Shown here: positions 18,976 to 28,083 of the stretch, in pieces
Layout: each line of letters opens with the position of its first letter
How positions within the stretch are numbered: position 1 is the first letter of the stretch
NCBI RefSeq assembly: GCF_026625565.1
Contig: NZ_CP112998.1
Coordinates: 2,501 to 66,500 of the forward strand
Length of the DNA: 64,000 nucleotides
DNA from: Dyadobacter pollutisoli
GTDB taxonomy: Bacteria > Bacteroidota > Bacteroidia > Cytophagales > Spirosomataceae
Direction: 5' to 3'
Translations under genes and position numbers: made by a program
The notes under the pieces: generated by a model
The model's database searches: none
What the model was told of the DNA's origin: nothing
What the model saw: only the letters and a program-made list of their open reading frames with translations

Positions 18976-18997
18976 TTAAAATCGGGTTAAAATCGGG
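18976..18997. repeat. Tandem 11-bp direct repeat upstream of dabA
   Basis: 'ttaaaatcggg' occurs twice back to back about 120 bases upstream of the dabA start, in the region shared with the divergent peroxiredoxin gene. It is one helical turn long, so it could be a regulator-binding site. No regulator is identified. Confidence 0.4.
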
Positions 18998-19097
18998 TAA
19001 GGCCAACATTATCAGGCGGCTATTATGATAAGAATCATATTCGGTCATCATTAGATTTATTAATGTCCCGATTGGCATTTAAATGAAACTAATTATT

Positions 19098-19105
19098 TAT
19101 TTTTG
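19098..19105 (+). promoter_or_regulatory. Possible -7 promoter element for the peroxiredoxin
   Basis: 'tatttttg' matches the Bacteroidota TAnnTTTG element, 55 bases upstream of the ATG at 19161. A TTG lies at 19072, but the 23-base spacer is longer than usual, so this is tentative. Confidence 0.4.
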
Positions 19106-19160
19106 TGTTAAACTCTACATCTTTGGTAGATTAAATGTTTCATTTTAAATCTTAATCATT

Positions 19161-19796
19161 ATGTCACTTCGACTTGGAGATATTGCACCGGATTTCGAGG
19201 CAAATACCACACAGGGAACCATTAAATTTCATGAATGGCTGGGAGACAGCTGGGGCTTGCTTTTTTCTCACCCTGCCGACTTTACTCCGGTATGTACGAC
19301 TGAATTGGGTAAGACTGCTCTTTTGAAAGGAGAGTTTGAAAAACGCAATGTAAAGGTACTTGCAGTGAGCGTGGACGATATTGATTCACACCACCGTTGG
19401 ATTCCGGACATTAATGAGGTAAATAATACAGAAGTTAACTTTCCGATCATCGCCGACGAGGGCCGCAAAGTTGCTCAGCTATATGACATGATCCACCCGA
19501 ATGCGAGCGAAAAAGCAACGGTTCGCTCAGTATTTATCGTTGGTCCGGACAAAAAAATCAAATTGACATTGACTTACCCTGCTTCAACAGGACGTAATTT
19601 CAATGAAATCCTGCGTGTGGTAGACTCACTTCAACTGACTGCCAACTATTCAGTAGCAACTCCGGCTGACTGGAAAGATGGCGAAGATGTGATCGTGGTT
19701 CCTGCTGTGAGCACGGAAGATGCGCAAAAGAAATTTACAAAAGGCCTCAACATTGTGAAGCCATACCTCCGCTACACGCCTCAGCCCAACAAGTAG
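19161..19796 (+). CDS. Peroxiredoxin, 1-Cys (Prx6) type
   Basis: A cytoplasmic thiol peroxidase that reduces hydrogen peroxide and alkyl hydroperoxides. The peroxidatic site is HPADFTPVCTTELG (Cys about 46). A long C-terminal domain (TPADWKDGEDVIVVP...) with a conserved tail is typical of Prx6-type enzymes, and the 211-aa length fits. No resolving cysteine is apparent in the C-terminal part. Transcribed alone, divergent from dabA, with its own terminator. Confidence 0.93.
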   Translation: MSLRLGDIAPDFEANTTQGTIKFHEWLGDSWGLLFSHPADFTPVCTTELGKTALLKGEFEKRNVKVLAVSVDDIDSHHRWIPDINEVNNTEVNFPIIADEGRKVAQLYDMIHPNASEKATVRSVFIVGPDKKIKLTLTYPASTGRNFNEILRVVDSLQLTANYSVATPADWKDGEDVIVVPAVSTEDAQKKFTKGLNIVKPYLRYTPQPNK

Positions 19797-19815
19797 GTTT
19801 AGGTTCGTTATCAGC

Positions 19816-19854
19816 AAAAAGAGGATGCCCGGTTGTCGGACATCCTCTTTTTGG
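19816..19854 (+). terminator. Terminator after the peroxiredoxin gene
   Basis: A 12-bp perfect stem ('aaaaagaggatg' / 'catcctcttttt') about 20 bases after the stop. Its A/T ends make it usable from both strands, and the facing minus-strand gene ends at 19871. Confidence 0.85.
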
Positions 19855-19870
19855 TATCAGGGTAAATATG

Positions 19871-20599
19871 TCAGCTCTCGCTTTCGATCACTTCTTCCGG
19901 AACGACCATTTCCTCCCCATAATAGGTCATATGTCTCGCGCCCTGGTAATAGTACCAGATCGAAGCGGCCATCGCAATGTGGCTGATATCATTATAGTTG
20001 AACCACGGCCCGAAGCTGAATTTCAATGCATGTAGGCCGGCAGCTAATGCACCCATGAAAGTGGCGATGAATATATTCACGCTGCCAGGGTCTTTCCGAC
20101 GCTTGTAAACATAGATCTCGATCAGGAACAGCATTAGAAACAAGCCATAAAAAGCATGGATTTCTACGACTACGAAATTCAGCGTTACAAATGCCAGCAC
20201 AAAGAAAATGGCTAGTTCCACGTAATTAAGCCAGCCTAATAGTAAGCCTCCGCGTTTGTGCAATAGTGGTTTAATATGCCAGATCGCAGCCCTTTCAAAA
20301 AGCGCTACCGCAATCATACTGGCAAACCAGCCCGGGATTTTTCCTCTCATGCCGGTAAGGTATAGAAAGCCATGTCCCAAGACCCCCCCGATCGCCGTGG
20401 CGATGGCCATGAAGAGGAAGAAGTACTGGATCTGTTTATACATTCTGTGTGCACGACCGAGTTTGTTGAGGTGAAAAAATGCATAGATGCATATTACGGT
20501 CATCATCAGACTTGTGATTACAGTGGAAGGTTCCATAATAGTAATCCCGAAAACCTGGATCTGGTGAACCTTACTGAAATCAATAGCAACATCATTCAT
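19871..20599 (-). CDS. Polytopic membrane protein, function unknown
   Basis: A protein of 242 aa with about seven or eight hydrophobic segments. The start at 20599 (MNDVAIDFSKVHQIQVF) is chosen because the upstream 25 codons do not look coding-like. Conserved-looking polar residues in or beside membrane helices include HGFLYLTG, EIHAFYG, LHALKFSFGPWFNYNDISH and a C-terminal acidic tail. The pattern of histidines and a Glu/Asp near membrane faces recalls hydrolase-type membrane families, but I cannot assign one. Single gene, divergent from the TonB-type receptor. Confidence 0.65.
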   Translation of the reverse strand: MNDVAIDFSKVHQIQVFGITIMEPSTVITSLMMTVICIYAFFHLNKLGRAHRMYKQIQYFFLFMAIATAIGGVLGHGFLYLTGMRGKIPGWFASMIAVALFERAAIWHIKPLLHKRGGLLLGWLNYVELAIFFVLAFVTLNFVVVEIHAFYGLFLMLFLIEIYVYKRRKDPGSVNIFIATFMGALAAGLHALKFSFGPWFNYNDISHIAMAASIWYYYQGARHMTYYGEEMVVPEEVIESES

Positions 20600-20937
20600 G
20601 AATAGAAGAGTTTTTAATGGTAACGGAGTGAAAACCTGTACCCTGGGGTTTTCAAAACCCAAAGTAAACCACAAATGAGCAATTAACTACAACAATAATG
20701 TTGCAACAACACTCTTTACCAAAATTGTACCAGCAGCCTTTCCCCTCTGATGAGCACCGGAAAAGTGCTTCTGGAGAGGGACATTGATGTGTTCAAAACG
20801 GTCAGTTCGCAGATGAAAACGGCTCAACCGTCTATTATCATTATAGAAATGGACAAGATTATTTTCCTTTGTATTGGAAATTGTATTTAAATAGGACAAA
20901 CACATTTGATCCCTTCTTTTATCTAAGTTATAAAACC
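20600..20937. other. Divergent intergenic region, 338 bp
   Basis: It lies between two divergently transcribed genes and must hold both promoters. A near-consensus -7 element ('ttcctttg', about 20865-20872) precedes the receptor gene. No clear hairpin, repeat or RNA gene is seen. Confidence 0.3.
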
Positions 20938-23454
20938 ATGAAAACCCCGATCCATTCAGTAGTAAAAATTGTCGCTGCAATATTTATTCTGAGTTCTTTT
21001 AACCACATTCAAGCTCAGGCGCCTGTTCAGCCGGCCGGCACGGCGATTACAGAAGCTACGCCAAAAGGAAATTCTAAAATTTCAGGAATTGTACTGGATT
21101 CAGCTGCCAATAAAGGAGTTGAGTTTGCAAGCATTGCATTATTCAGTGTTGCAGATAATAAAGCGATTGACGGTACCACTGCCGACGAGGCCGGGAAGTT
21201 CTCCATTACCAAAGTTGCCCCGGGAAGTTACAAGCTGTTGATTTCGTTTATCGGTTTTAAGGACCGAACGATCTCAAACATCAAAATTGAAAAAGGCAAG
21301 GATATTGAATTGGGTAACATCCAGCTGGCTTCCAGCGTACAGGATTTGAAAGAGGTGACCATTACCGGAGAAAAATCACTGATCGAGGAAAAAGTAGACC
21401 GTCTGGTTTTTAATGCAGAAAAAGATATTACTTCCAAAGGCGGCGATGCTTCCGACCTGCTGCGTAAAGTTCCCATGCTTTCGGTGGACCTGGATGGAAA
21501 CGTTTCATTGCGAGGTAGTTCCAATATTAAGGTACTGATCAATAACAAGCCTTCAACCATTATCGCAGCCAATGTTGCGGATGCATTGAAACAGATACCG
21601 GCCGATATGATAAAATCCGTAGAGGTGATCACGTCGCCATCGGCCAAGTATGACGCGGAAGGTTCGGGCGGTATCATTAATATTATTACAAAGAAAAATA
21701 ACTTGCAGGGACTGACCCTTAATATCGATTCGGGTGTGGGTAACCGTGGTACTAACCTGGGACTAAATGGAAGTTACAGAAAAGGGAAAATGGGTTTTAC
21801 GCTGGGCGGTTTTGGCCGTGCATTTTATAACAAAGCGACTTCTGTATTGGACCAGACCACATTTTCAGGAGCGAATTCTTATTTGACCCATCAAACTTCC
21901 ACAGCGAAGGACAGAGGTTTATTTGGCCAGTATTCATTAGGCTGGGATTATGATCTTGGGAAAAATCAGGCCCTGTCGGCCGGTTTGCGTTATGGAACCA
22001 GAAATTTTCTCCAAAAACAAAATCTGACCATTAACCAGTTTGAAAATGATGTCCTGGATGGGACTTCGCTTAGAAAAGTAGATCGTAAGGATTTGTCCGG
22101 CACCATTGATTTCAATATCGACTACATCCGCACTTTCAAACCACAGCAGGAATGGAGTATTTCAACATTGTATAGCCGCACAGGTTTGACCAACAATTTC
22201 AACACGGACCTACTGAATGAGTCTGGCGCTGTGAGTGGCAAATTGAAAAACGAGAATACAAATTACAACTCGGAATTCACATTGCAGACTGATTATCAAA
22301 CGCCTATTGGCAAAAATCAGCTGGTTGAATTTGGTGCAAAAGGTATTTTTAGGGCGGTAAACAGTGATTACAAATACTTCACTGCCGGTGAGTCCGGTGA
22401 CTTTTCACTGAGCCCGTCCAATCCGTCAGGTACATTGAACTACAACCAGAATGTAGCAGCGGGTTACGTCTCTTATACATTGACTACCAAGAATAAATAT
22501 ACATTCAAAGCGGGGACACGTTACGAATACACAAGCATTACGGCCGACCTGGGCTCTGCCGGCAAAGTTTCGATCCCTAACTACGGCAACCTGGTACCAA
22601 GTATCAACATTTCCAAAAGCCTTTCGGGAAGCACTACATTGAAAGCTGCATACAACAGAAGGATTCAACGTCCTGGTATTCAGCAGTTGAACCCGAATGT
22701 GAACCTTGCTAACCCGCAAAATATCAGCACCGGAAATCCAGCGTTGAGTCCTGAGCTGACGGATAATTTTGAACTGGCATTGAGCACAAATGTTAAAAAG
22801 ACCTATTTGAATGTGTCAGCATTTGTCCGCCAGACCAACAATTCTATTACGCAGGTGAGAATGGCTGTGGATACATTGCAGGGCGCGATTGTTACCACTT
22901 ATGAGAACATTGGAAAGCAGCAGGCGTATGGAATGAATGTGTTTGCGAATGTGTACCTGACCTCGAAATGGACGGTTAATGGTAGCCTTGACATTTTGCA
23001 TTCATACCTGGAAGGACAAACTACGAGCCTGGAAGGAACTTCTGTACCGGTGAGTAATTCAGGGTTCAATTATGGCGGTCGCCTGATGTCGCAGATTGCG
23101 TTACAGCAGGGCTGGGGCGTGCAGGCGTTCGGGTTCTATCGTGGCAAGGAGATTCAGCTACAAGGAACACGCACAGGCTTTTACATGTATTCATTAGGGT
23201 TCAAAAAGGATTTTGCCAACAAGAAGGGAAGTGTAGGATTTGCAGCAGAAAACTTCCTGACCAAAGGAGTGAAATTCACATCAGACCTGAACTCTCCGCA
23301 ATTTGTACAGACTGGCCAAACGCAGCTTTACAACCGCAATTTTAAGATCACATTTAACTATTCAATAGGAAAAATGAGTTTTAATGCTCCTAAAAAGAAG
23401 ACCAAGTCAGTTAACAACAATGACGTGATAGGCGGTGGAGACAGCCAGAGGTAA
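20938..23454 (+). CDS. TonB-dependent-receptor-like outer membrane protein
   Basis: An 838-aa exported beta-barrel protein starting at the ATG at 20938 with a signal peptide (MKTPIHSVVKIVAAIFILSS...AQA). Domains in order are a CarboxypepD_reg-like beta-sandwich (about 50-125, GIVLDSAANKGVEFASIALF), a plug region (LLRKVPMLSVDLDGNVSLRG, GSGGIINIITKKN near 180-265), and a barrel of the 'outer membrane beta-barrel family' to the C-terminus. No SusD partner follows, so this is not a standard glycan Sus pair; the substrate is unknown. The C-terminus ends in a lysine-rich then Asn/Gly tail rather than an aromatic residue. Confidence 0.87.
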   Translation: MKTPIHSVVKIVAAIFILSSFNHIQAQAPVQPAGTAITEATPKGNSKISGIVLDSAANKGVEFASIALFSVADNKAIDGTTADEAGKFSITKVAPGSYKLLISFIGFKDRTISNIKIEKGKDIELGNIQLASSVQDLKEVTITGEKSLIEEKVDRLVFNAEKDITSKGGDASDLLRKVPMLSVDLDGNVSLRGSSNIKVLINNKPSTIIAANVADALKQIPADMIKSVEVITSPSAKYDAEGSGGIINIITKKNNLQGLTLNIDSGVGNRGTNLGLNGSYRKGKMGFTLGGFGRAFYNKATSVLDQTTFSGANSYLTHQTSTAKDRGLFGQYSLGWDYDLGKNQALSAGLRYGTRNFLQKQNLTINQFENDVLDGTSLRKVDRKDLSGTIDFNIDYIRTFKPQQEWSISTLYSRTGLTNNFNTDLLNESGAVSGKLKNENTNYNSEFTLQTDYQTPIGKNQLVEFGAKGIFRAVNSDYKYFTAGESGDFSLSPSNPSGTLNYNQNVAAGYVSYTLTTKNKYTFKAGTRYEYTSITADLGSAGKVSIPNYGNLVPSINISKSLSGSTTLKAAYNRRIQRPGIQQLNPNVNLANPQNISTGNPALSPELTDNFELALSTNVKKTYLNVSAFVRQTNNSITQVRMAVDTLQGAIVTTYENIGKQQAYGMNVFANVYLTSKWTVNGSLDILHSYLEGQTTSLEGTSVPVSNSGFNYGGRLMSQIALQQGWGVQAFGFYRGKEIQLQGTRTGFYMYSLGFKKDFANKKGSVGFAAENFLTKGVKFTSDLNSPQFVQTGQTQLYNRNFKITFNYSIGKMSFNAPKKKTKSVNNNDVIGGGDSQR

Positions 23455-23474
23455 AAGAAGCATTAATGATTCAA

Positions 23475-23513
23475 AAAATAGGCAGATCAGCACAGATCGG
23501 CCTATTTTATTTT
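23475..23513 (+). terminator. Terminator after the receptor gene
   Basis: 'aaaataggc' (23475) pairs with 'gcctatttt' (23500) around an inner 'gatc...gatc' pair, followed by a T-rich tract. About 20 bases after the stop codon. Confidence 0.75.
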
Positions 23514-23571
23514 TATTATCGCGGTGACAAATCCATATTAATTGCCGTTATTTAACGTTACTATAAAAAGA

Positions 23572-23587
23572 TATTTTTGTATTTTTG
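23572..23587 (+). promoter_or_regulatory. Two tandem TAnnTTTG elements
   Basis: 'tatttttg' occurs twice in a row (23572-23579 and 23580-23587), 40 bases upstream of the start at 23628. No well-spaced -33 TTG was found, so this is only a candidate promoter. Confidence 0.35.
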
Positions 23588-23627
23588 AAATACACAGATC
23601 GACTGAGGAAAAGATAACAATCATTAC

Positions 23628-24329
23628 ATGAAATGGTCTTTCGTAATCCAGCAAAAACTAAAAGCAGCACTGCTGCTGGGAGGGATAATGGTGCTGATCA
23701 TAATGGCAACGCTTCTTTCGCGCTACAATATGCAGGGGATAGACCGGTCGTTTTCATCTATTTATCAGGATCGCTTAATTCCGGCGACAACGATCATTTA
23801 CCTGACTGAGAATTTATACGGAAAAAGATTGTCATTGGAAAAGCACCTTTTTGCACAGGATGTACAATCGGCAGAGTATGTGAAAGCAGCTTTGCACCAT
23901 CACAATAAAAGTATTGATTCTCTGATCGGTGTTTTTGAAAAAACTTATTTGGTTGATCAGGAGGCGAAGAGCCTTGACGTCTTTAAAAGGCAGGTCGATG
24001 AGTATAGTGAACTGGAAAATCGCATTCTGCATCTTTGCGCGGCGGGTACGCCGGATGAAGGCAGATCACTTTTCGCTGGTGCGGGCGCGCGAACATTTCA
24101 GGGTACCATTGCCAATTTGAACGAATTAGCAGGGATTCAGTCGGATATAGGAAAGAATCTGATGAAGGAATCCAAAAGTAATATAGCCAGTTTCGGAATC
24201 ATTTCATTTTTACAGATCGCCCTGGCGGTGATCATTGGACTGATGATACTGGTACTGATCAGGAATTCACAAATTATCAGTAAGCCTAAGATCAGTGGAG
24301 AAAAAAGCCAATATTTTAACCTAAACTAA
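23628..24329 (+). CDS. Two-TM four-helix-bundle sensory-like protein
   Basis: A 233-aa protein with the layout of a chemoreceptor or kinase input module and nothing after it. TM1 is at about 12-30 (LKAALLLGGIMVLIIMATLL), a periplasmic helical domain at about 31-187 resembles the 4HB_MCP fold (ENLYGKRLSLEKHLFAQD...), and TM2 is at about 189-211 (FGIISFLQIALAVIIGLMIL). A 20-residue cytosolic tail follows. There is no HAMP, methylation, kinase or other output domain. It could signal through a partner encoded elsewhere. Confidence 0.7.
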   Translation: MKWSFVIQQKLKAALLLGGIMVLIIMATLLSRYNMQGIDRSFSSIYQDRLIPATTIIYLTENLYGKRLSLEKHLFAQDVQSAEYVKAALHHHNKSIDSLIGVFEKTYLVDQEAKSLDVFKRQVDEYSELENRILHLCAAGTPDEGRSLFAGAGARTFQGTIANLNELAGIQSDIGKNLMKESKSNIASFGIISFLQIALAVIIGLMILVLIRNSQIISKPKISGEKSQYFNLN

Positions 24330-24340
24330 ATTGAATGTTA

Positions 24341-24379
24341 AAAAAGAAAGGTCAGGATTTTCCTGACCTTTCTTTTTTA
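24341..24379. terminator. Bidirectional terminator with 17-bp perfect stem
   Basis: 'aaaaagaaaggtcagga' and its exact reverse complement flank a three-base loop between two convergent genes. A-tract on one side and T-tract on the other make it work in both directions. Confidence 0.9.
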
Positions 24380-24396
24380 TGGATATCTGTCAACCA

Positions 24397-24948
24397 TTAC
24401 TGGCCTACTTTTCTTCCTTTTAGTGTCTCTCTCGAATTCTTAACCTGTTTTAAGAGATCCTTTTTAACGAACAGCCTCGTGCCATTTCCGCTTTGCAGAT
24501 CGAATGTACGCTCTTTATAGTCGAATTTGTTGTTTGGCAATACATCAAGAAAGTAGTTTTGACCGCTCAGGTTAAATTTCATTCCCTTGGTATCTTGCTG
24601 CGTATCGTCCCAGGATACATTGATCACACCGTTTGCTGAGCTCAAAGCCACGCCGGGTGTGAAAGGAAGCACATTAATGGTCTGAATGCTCTTACCATTG
24701 CTCATCGTGATCTGTCCTTCGGGATTCACTTTGATATCATTCGGATCGGACACTTCGCGACGGATGTTAATAGACTTATCATTGAAGAACTGCACTTTTT
24801 CAATGGGGATATTAGCGCCTTCAAGGTCGCGTCGAAGATCTTCGGTAAAGACTGTATAATTCGATAAAGGAACGGAGTTCATAGTCGTGCAGGCCGAAAC
24901 TGTGCCTAGAAGAAATACCCCTGCAAAAAGTTTTTTAATCAGATTCAT
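24397..24948 (-). CDS. Outer-membrane-type lipoprotein, unknown
   Basis: A 183-aa protein from the ATG at 24948. The signal peptide and lipobox MNLIKKLFAGVFLLGTVSAC place the lipidated Cys at residue 20. The mature part is beta-rich, with internal repeats of 'strand-turn-strand' type, and ends in a basic tail (SRETLKGRKVGQ). I do not recognise the family. Alone on the minus strand; the in-frame upstream start at 25014 would put 22 residues ahead of the signal peptide and is rejected. Confidence 0.65.
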   Translation of the reverse strand: MNLIKKLFAGVFLLGTVSACTTMNSVPLSNYTVFTEDLRRDLEGANIPIEKVQFFNDKSINIRREVSDPNDIKVNPEGQITMSNGKSIQTINVLPFTPGVALSSANGVINVSWDDTQQDTKGMKFNLSGQNYFLDVLPNNKFDYKERTFDLQSGNGTRLFVKKDLLKQVKNSRETLKGRKVGQ

Positions 24949-25192
24949 GTTTAAAATTGGTGTTCTTATATGAACTGGTTTGGTGATTTTAGTTGAGTTG
25001 TTTAACGAGCGCAATATTAAGAAAAAGCAAGTCAGTTACCAACCCATTCATTGCCCGAAATGCAACCTTATGCTCCGACTGACAATGTGTCAGCCATTCT
25101 GCATTTTGATTGTATTTGGAACGCATATTTCAATCCGGTATTGCAGAACAGAAAAACAATTCTAAAATATAGAAACCAAAAACAATTTAACT

Positions 25193-27031
25193 ATGGAATC
25201 AGTGATTCAGGAAAAAGGGAACCTAAGCATTCACACCGAGAATATCTTTCCGATTATTAAAAAATTCCTTTATTCGGACCACGAAATCTTTTTAAGAGAG
25301 TTAGTTTCCAATGCAGTTGACGCTTCTCAAAAAATCAAAAAACTGGCTTCCTATGGCGAGTTTAATGGTGAGCTGGGAGATCTTAAAGTGTCGGTAAAGC
25401 TTGATAAAGATGCCAAAACGATCACGATCAGTGACAATGGTATCGGGATGACTGCTGAGGAGATCAAAAAATATATCAACCAGATCGCATTTTCCGGCGC
25501 TACGGAATTTGTGGAAAAATACAAAGACAAAGGCGAAGACGGAAAAGGTGACAAAGGTATCATCGGTCATTTCGGTCTTGGGTTTTATTCGGCCTATATG
25601 GTTGCCGAAAATGTAGAGATCATTACCAAGTCTTACAAAGAAGGTTCGGAAGCAGTTCGCTGGCAATGTGACGGTTCGACCGAATTCGAACTATCGGCTG
25701 CTGAAAAAGAAGAGCGCGGTTCTGACATTATCCTGCACATTGCCGCTGACTCGGAAGAATTCCTGGACGAGCACCGTTTGCGCGGAATCCTTGAAAAATA
25801 TGGCAAATTCCTGCCTATAGAAATTGAGTTTGAAGATAAGGTCATCAATAACCCGAACCCGATCTGGACGAAAAGCCCTTCTGATCTGAAAGACGAGGAT
25901 TACCTTGCTTTTTATAAAGAACTTTATCCGTTTGGCGAAGATCCTCTGTTCTGGATCCATTTGAATGTAGATTATCCATTCAACCTGACAGGGGTGCTAT
26001 ATTTCCCGAAACTGAAAGGCGATTTCCAGGGGCAACGCGAAAAAATCCAGCTTTACAGCCGTCAGGTGTTTATCACCGACGAAGTGAAAGACATTGTACC
26101 TGATTTTCTTCAATTGCTGCACGGTGTGATCGATTCTCCGGACATTCCTTTGAATGTATCGAGAAGTTACCTGCAGGCGGATGGTAATGTGAAGAAAATC
26201 AACGGATACATTACACGTAAGGTAGCTGACAAACTTTCGGAAATATTCAAAAATGACCGCGAAGGGTTTGAGAAGAAATTTGACGATATCGGCCTTTTTG
26301 TAAAATATGGTATCATCAGCGACGATAAGTTCTATGAAAAAGCGAAAGACTTCTGTCTGCTGAAAAACGTGGATGGTAAGTTCTTCACTTTCGAAGAGTA
26401 CCGTGAACTGGTGAAGGATAATCAGACTGATAAGAATGATACACAGATCTGGTTGTATACTACGGACGAGAAGAAGCAGGATGCATTCATTCAGTCAGCG
26501 AAGAAACGGAGCTACGATGTACTCGCGCTGACGAGTATGATCGATTCTCATTTTATCAATGCATTGGAACAGAAGCTTGAAAAAATCAATGTGAAAAGGG
26601 TAGATGCCGATACATTGGATAAGCTTGTGGAGAAGGATGTGCAACTGGAAAGCATTCTTTCGTCGGAAGATTCGGATAAGGCCAAGAAGATTTTTGAGGA
26701 GATAGCCGGAAGCAAAAGTGCCAATGTACTGGTTGAACCTATGCCGGTTGACGAGCTGCCTGTCGTGATCACATTCCCTGAGTTTATGCGCCGCATGACG
26801 GACATGCAGGCGAGTTCAGGCCAGCGCTCTATGTTCGGTGACATGCCGTTGATGTACACCGTTTCGCTGAACTCGAACCACCCTGTGATCAACCGCATTT
26901 TGCAGACGGAAGACGAGGCTAGTCAGAAATCGCTTGCCAAGCAGGTATACGACCTGGCATTGCTGTCACAAGGTTTGCTATCGGGCAGTGACCTTACTCA
27001 GTTCATTCAAAGGACAGTTACGACTTTGTAA
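25193..27031 (+). CDS. htpG: Chaperone HtpG (Hsp90)
   Basis: Bacterial Hsp90, an ATP-dependent dimeric chaperone of the cytosol, 612 aa. The GHKL ATP-binding motifs are in the N-terminal domain: ELVSNAVDASQKI (about 38-50), DNGIGMT (about 83-89) and GHFGLGFYSAYMVAE (about 125-139). The middle domain carries SRSYLQADGNVKKI, and the C-terminal dimerisation domain follows. Length is normal. Single gene with its own terminator. Confidence 0.97.
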   Translation: MESVIQEKGNLSIHTENIFPIIKKFLYSDHEIFLRELVSNAVDASQKIKKLASYGEFNGELGDLKVSVKLDKDAKTITISDNGIGMTAEEIKKYINQIAFSGATEFVEKYKDKGEDGKGDKGIIGHFGLGFYSAYMVAENVEIITKSYKEGSEAVRWQCDGSTEFELSAAEKEERGSDIILHIAADSEEFLDEHRLRGILEKYGKFLPIEIEFEDKVINNPNPIWTKSPSDLKDEDYLAFYKELYPFGEDPLFWIHLNVDYPFNLTGVLYFPKLKGDFQGQREKIQLYSRQVFITDEVKDIVPDFLQLLHGVIDSPDIPLNVSRSYLQADGNVKKINGYITRKVADKLSEIFKNDREGFEKKFDDIGLFVKYGIISDDKFYEKAKDFCLLKNVDGKFFTFEEYRELVKDNQTDKNDTQIWLYTTDEKKQDAFIQSAKKRSYDVLALTSMIDSHFINALEQKLEKINVKRVDADTLDKLVEKDVQLESILSSEDSDKAKKIFEEIAGSKSANVLVEPMPVDELPVVITFPEFMRRMTDMQASSGQRSMFGDMPLMYTVSLNSNHPVINRILQTEDEASQKSLAKQVYDLALLSQGLLSGSDLTQFIQRTVTTL

Positions 27032-27050
27032 CAGTTTTTTGTAAAAATAT

Positions 27051-27083
27051 AAAGCCCGCTGTCGTCGATAGCGGGCTTTTATT
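27051..27083 (+). terminator. Terminator of htpG
   Basis: A 10-bp GC-rich stem ('aaagcccgct' / 'agcgggcttt') with a 9-base loop and T-rich end, 20 bases after the htpG stop. It can also serve the facing minus-strand gene. Confidence 0.85.
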
Positions 27084-27100
27084 ATGTCTTTTTGAGAAGA

Positions 27101-27607
27101 TTATTTACCGGAAATTAGCTCAATTTTCAACTGATCAAGCGCCTCCCAATTTTTGTCTCTTGCCAATATGGCCTGTTTCGGCCAGGAAGAAGGATCATGG
27201 ATCTGAAATCTCGGCCCTGCTTTTTTCAATATTCCCGCGAGGCGGATAATGGAAGCTTCGGACAATTGTTCGTAGGTATGTATTCCTTCTTTGTTGAGAA
27301 GTTCCTCAATTTTTGGCCCGATACCTTCTATCAGTTTCAGGTCGTCCGGTTCGTGGTCAGGGCTGGTGTCGGGGTATACAGTTTTGGACGCATTGGTCGC
27401 TATGGGGTATTCGACTGGATTTTTCATCAGTGTTCTGTATTCTGCAAGTTCAAATTTCTTTTCTTCTATCAGCTCGCGCAAGTTACGCATCCGGCGCTTG
27501 ATAATAAATCTTGCAAAAAGCCATCCAATCAACGCGGCAAGACAAAGCAGAAGGAAAATTTCTGCCGCGACTACTGGTAAGCTCTGCAAATCAATTTGAA
27601 ATGACAT
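27101..27607 (-). CDS. Membrane-anchored helix-hairpin-helix protein
   Basis: A 168-aa protein with one TM segment (about 12-33, AAEIFLLLCLAALIGWLFARFI). After a charged linker comes a helix-hairpin-helix domain DDLKLIEGIGPKIEELLNKEG (beginning about residue 88), continued by YEQLSEASIIRLAGILKKAG. The 'LKLIEGIGPKIEELL' form is found in proteins annotated as predicted flap-endonuclease-like 5' DNA nucleases, but no nuclease residues are visible. It follows a two-TM protein gene by two bases and probably works with it. Confidence 0.75.
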   Translation of the reverse strand: MSFQIDLQSLPVVAAEIFLLLCLAALIGWLFARFIIKRRMRNLRELIEEKKFELAEYRTLMKNPVEYPIATNASKTVYPDTSPDHEPDDLKLIEGIGPKIEELLNKEGIHTYEQLSEASIIRLAGILKKAGPRFQIHDPSSWPKQAILARDKNWEALDQLKIELISGK

Positions 27608-27609
27608 AG

Positions 27610-27963
27610 TTATTGCTTGGACTGATGGTACTCAATCTCCCTGAGAATGCGGTTCAGTTTATATTTAAGATCTCTGCTTTTTCTACTGCGGGATGAGTTA
27701 CCTATACAAAATCCCAATAGCACAGCACCTGCAAACATCAGGATGTGTTGCCATAGTTTTTCTATATCCGTCTCGGGCGCGAATGAAATCAGGTTGGAAT
27801 CCGAGAAGCCTGCCTGCCCGTTGGAGTCAACAATGGTGGTTGCAAAAAAGCTGGGATTGGCCAAAACATCGCACATTAATCTGATTCTGCATACATGCCA
27901 GTAAGTGGCACCCAAAATCCAAACCGTAAGGAGAGTCCACCAGAGCGCCTTGCTTTTGAACAT
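27610..27963 (-). CDS. Small two-TM membrane protein
   Basis: A 117-aa protein from the ATG at 27963 (MFKSKALWWTLLTVWILGA). TM1 is near residues 8-24. A periplasmic loop of about 45 residues has two cysteines near its start, TM2 lies near 73-92 (ILMFAGAVLLGFCIG), and a short very basic tail ends it. Its stop is two bases before the start of the helix-hairpin-helix gene, so the pair forms an operon. In Bacteroidota this type of protein is often next to envelope genes; the function is unknown. Confidence 0.55.
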   Translation of the reverse strand: MFKSKALWWTLLTVWILGATYWHVCRIRLMCDVLANPSFFATTIVDSNGQAGFSDSNLISFAPETDIEKLWQHILMFAGAVLLGFCIGNSSRSRKSRDLKYKLNRILREIEYHQSKQ

Positions 27964-28047
27964 GTTCAAGTAGGTTAGATGCAGCGTTAATAGTACTCTA
28001 AAAGTAACTTCTGGCCGCAGCATATGCAATAGCATGGCCAATAAGTT

Positions 28048-28079
28048 AAAAGAGCCTGGATGTTGGTCCAGGCTCTTTT
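28048..28079 (-). terminator. Terminator after rho
   Basis: A 13-bp perfect stem ('aaaagagcctgga' / 'tccaggctctttt') with a six-base loop, just beyond the rho stop on the minus strand. It separates rho from the two membrane protein genes. Confidence 0.8.
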
Positions 28080-28083
28080 TGAT

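Noticed and set aside
20938..23454. SusC of a polysaccharide utilisation locus
   Set aside because: No SusD-like gene or glycan enzymes nearby, and the barrel is of the shorter outer-membrane-barrel family.
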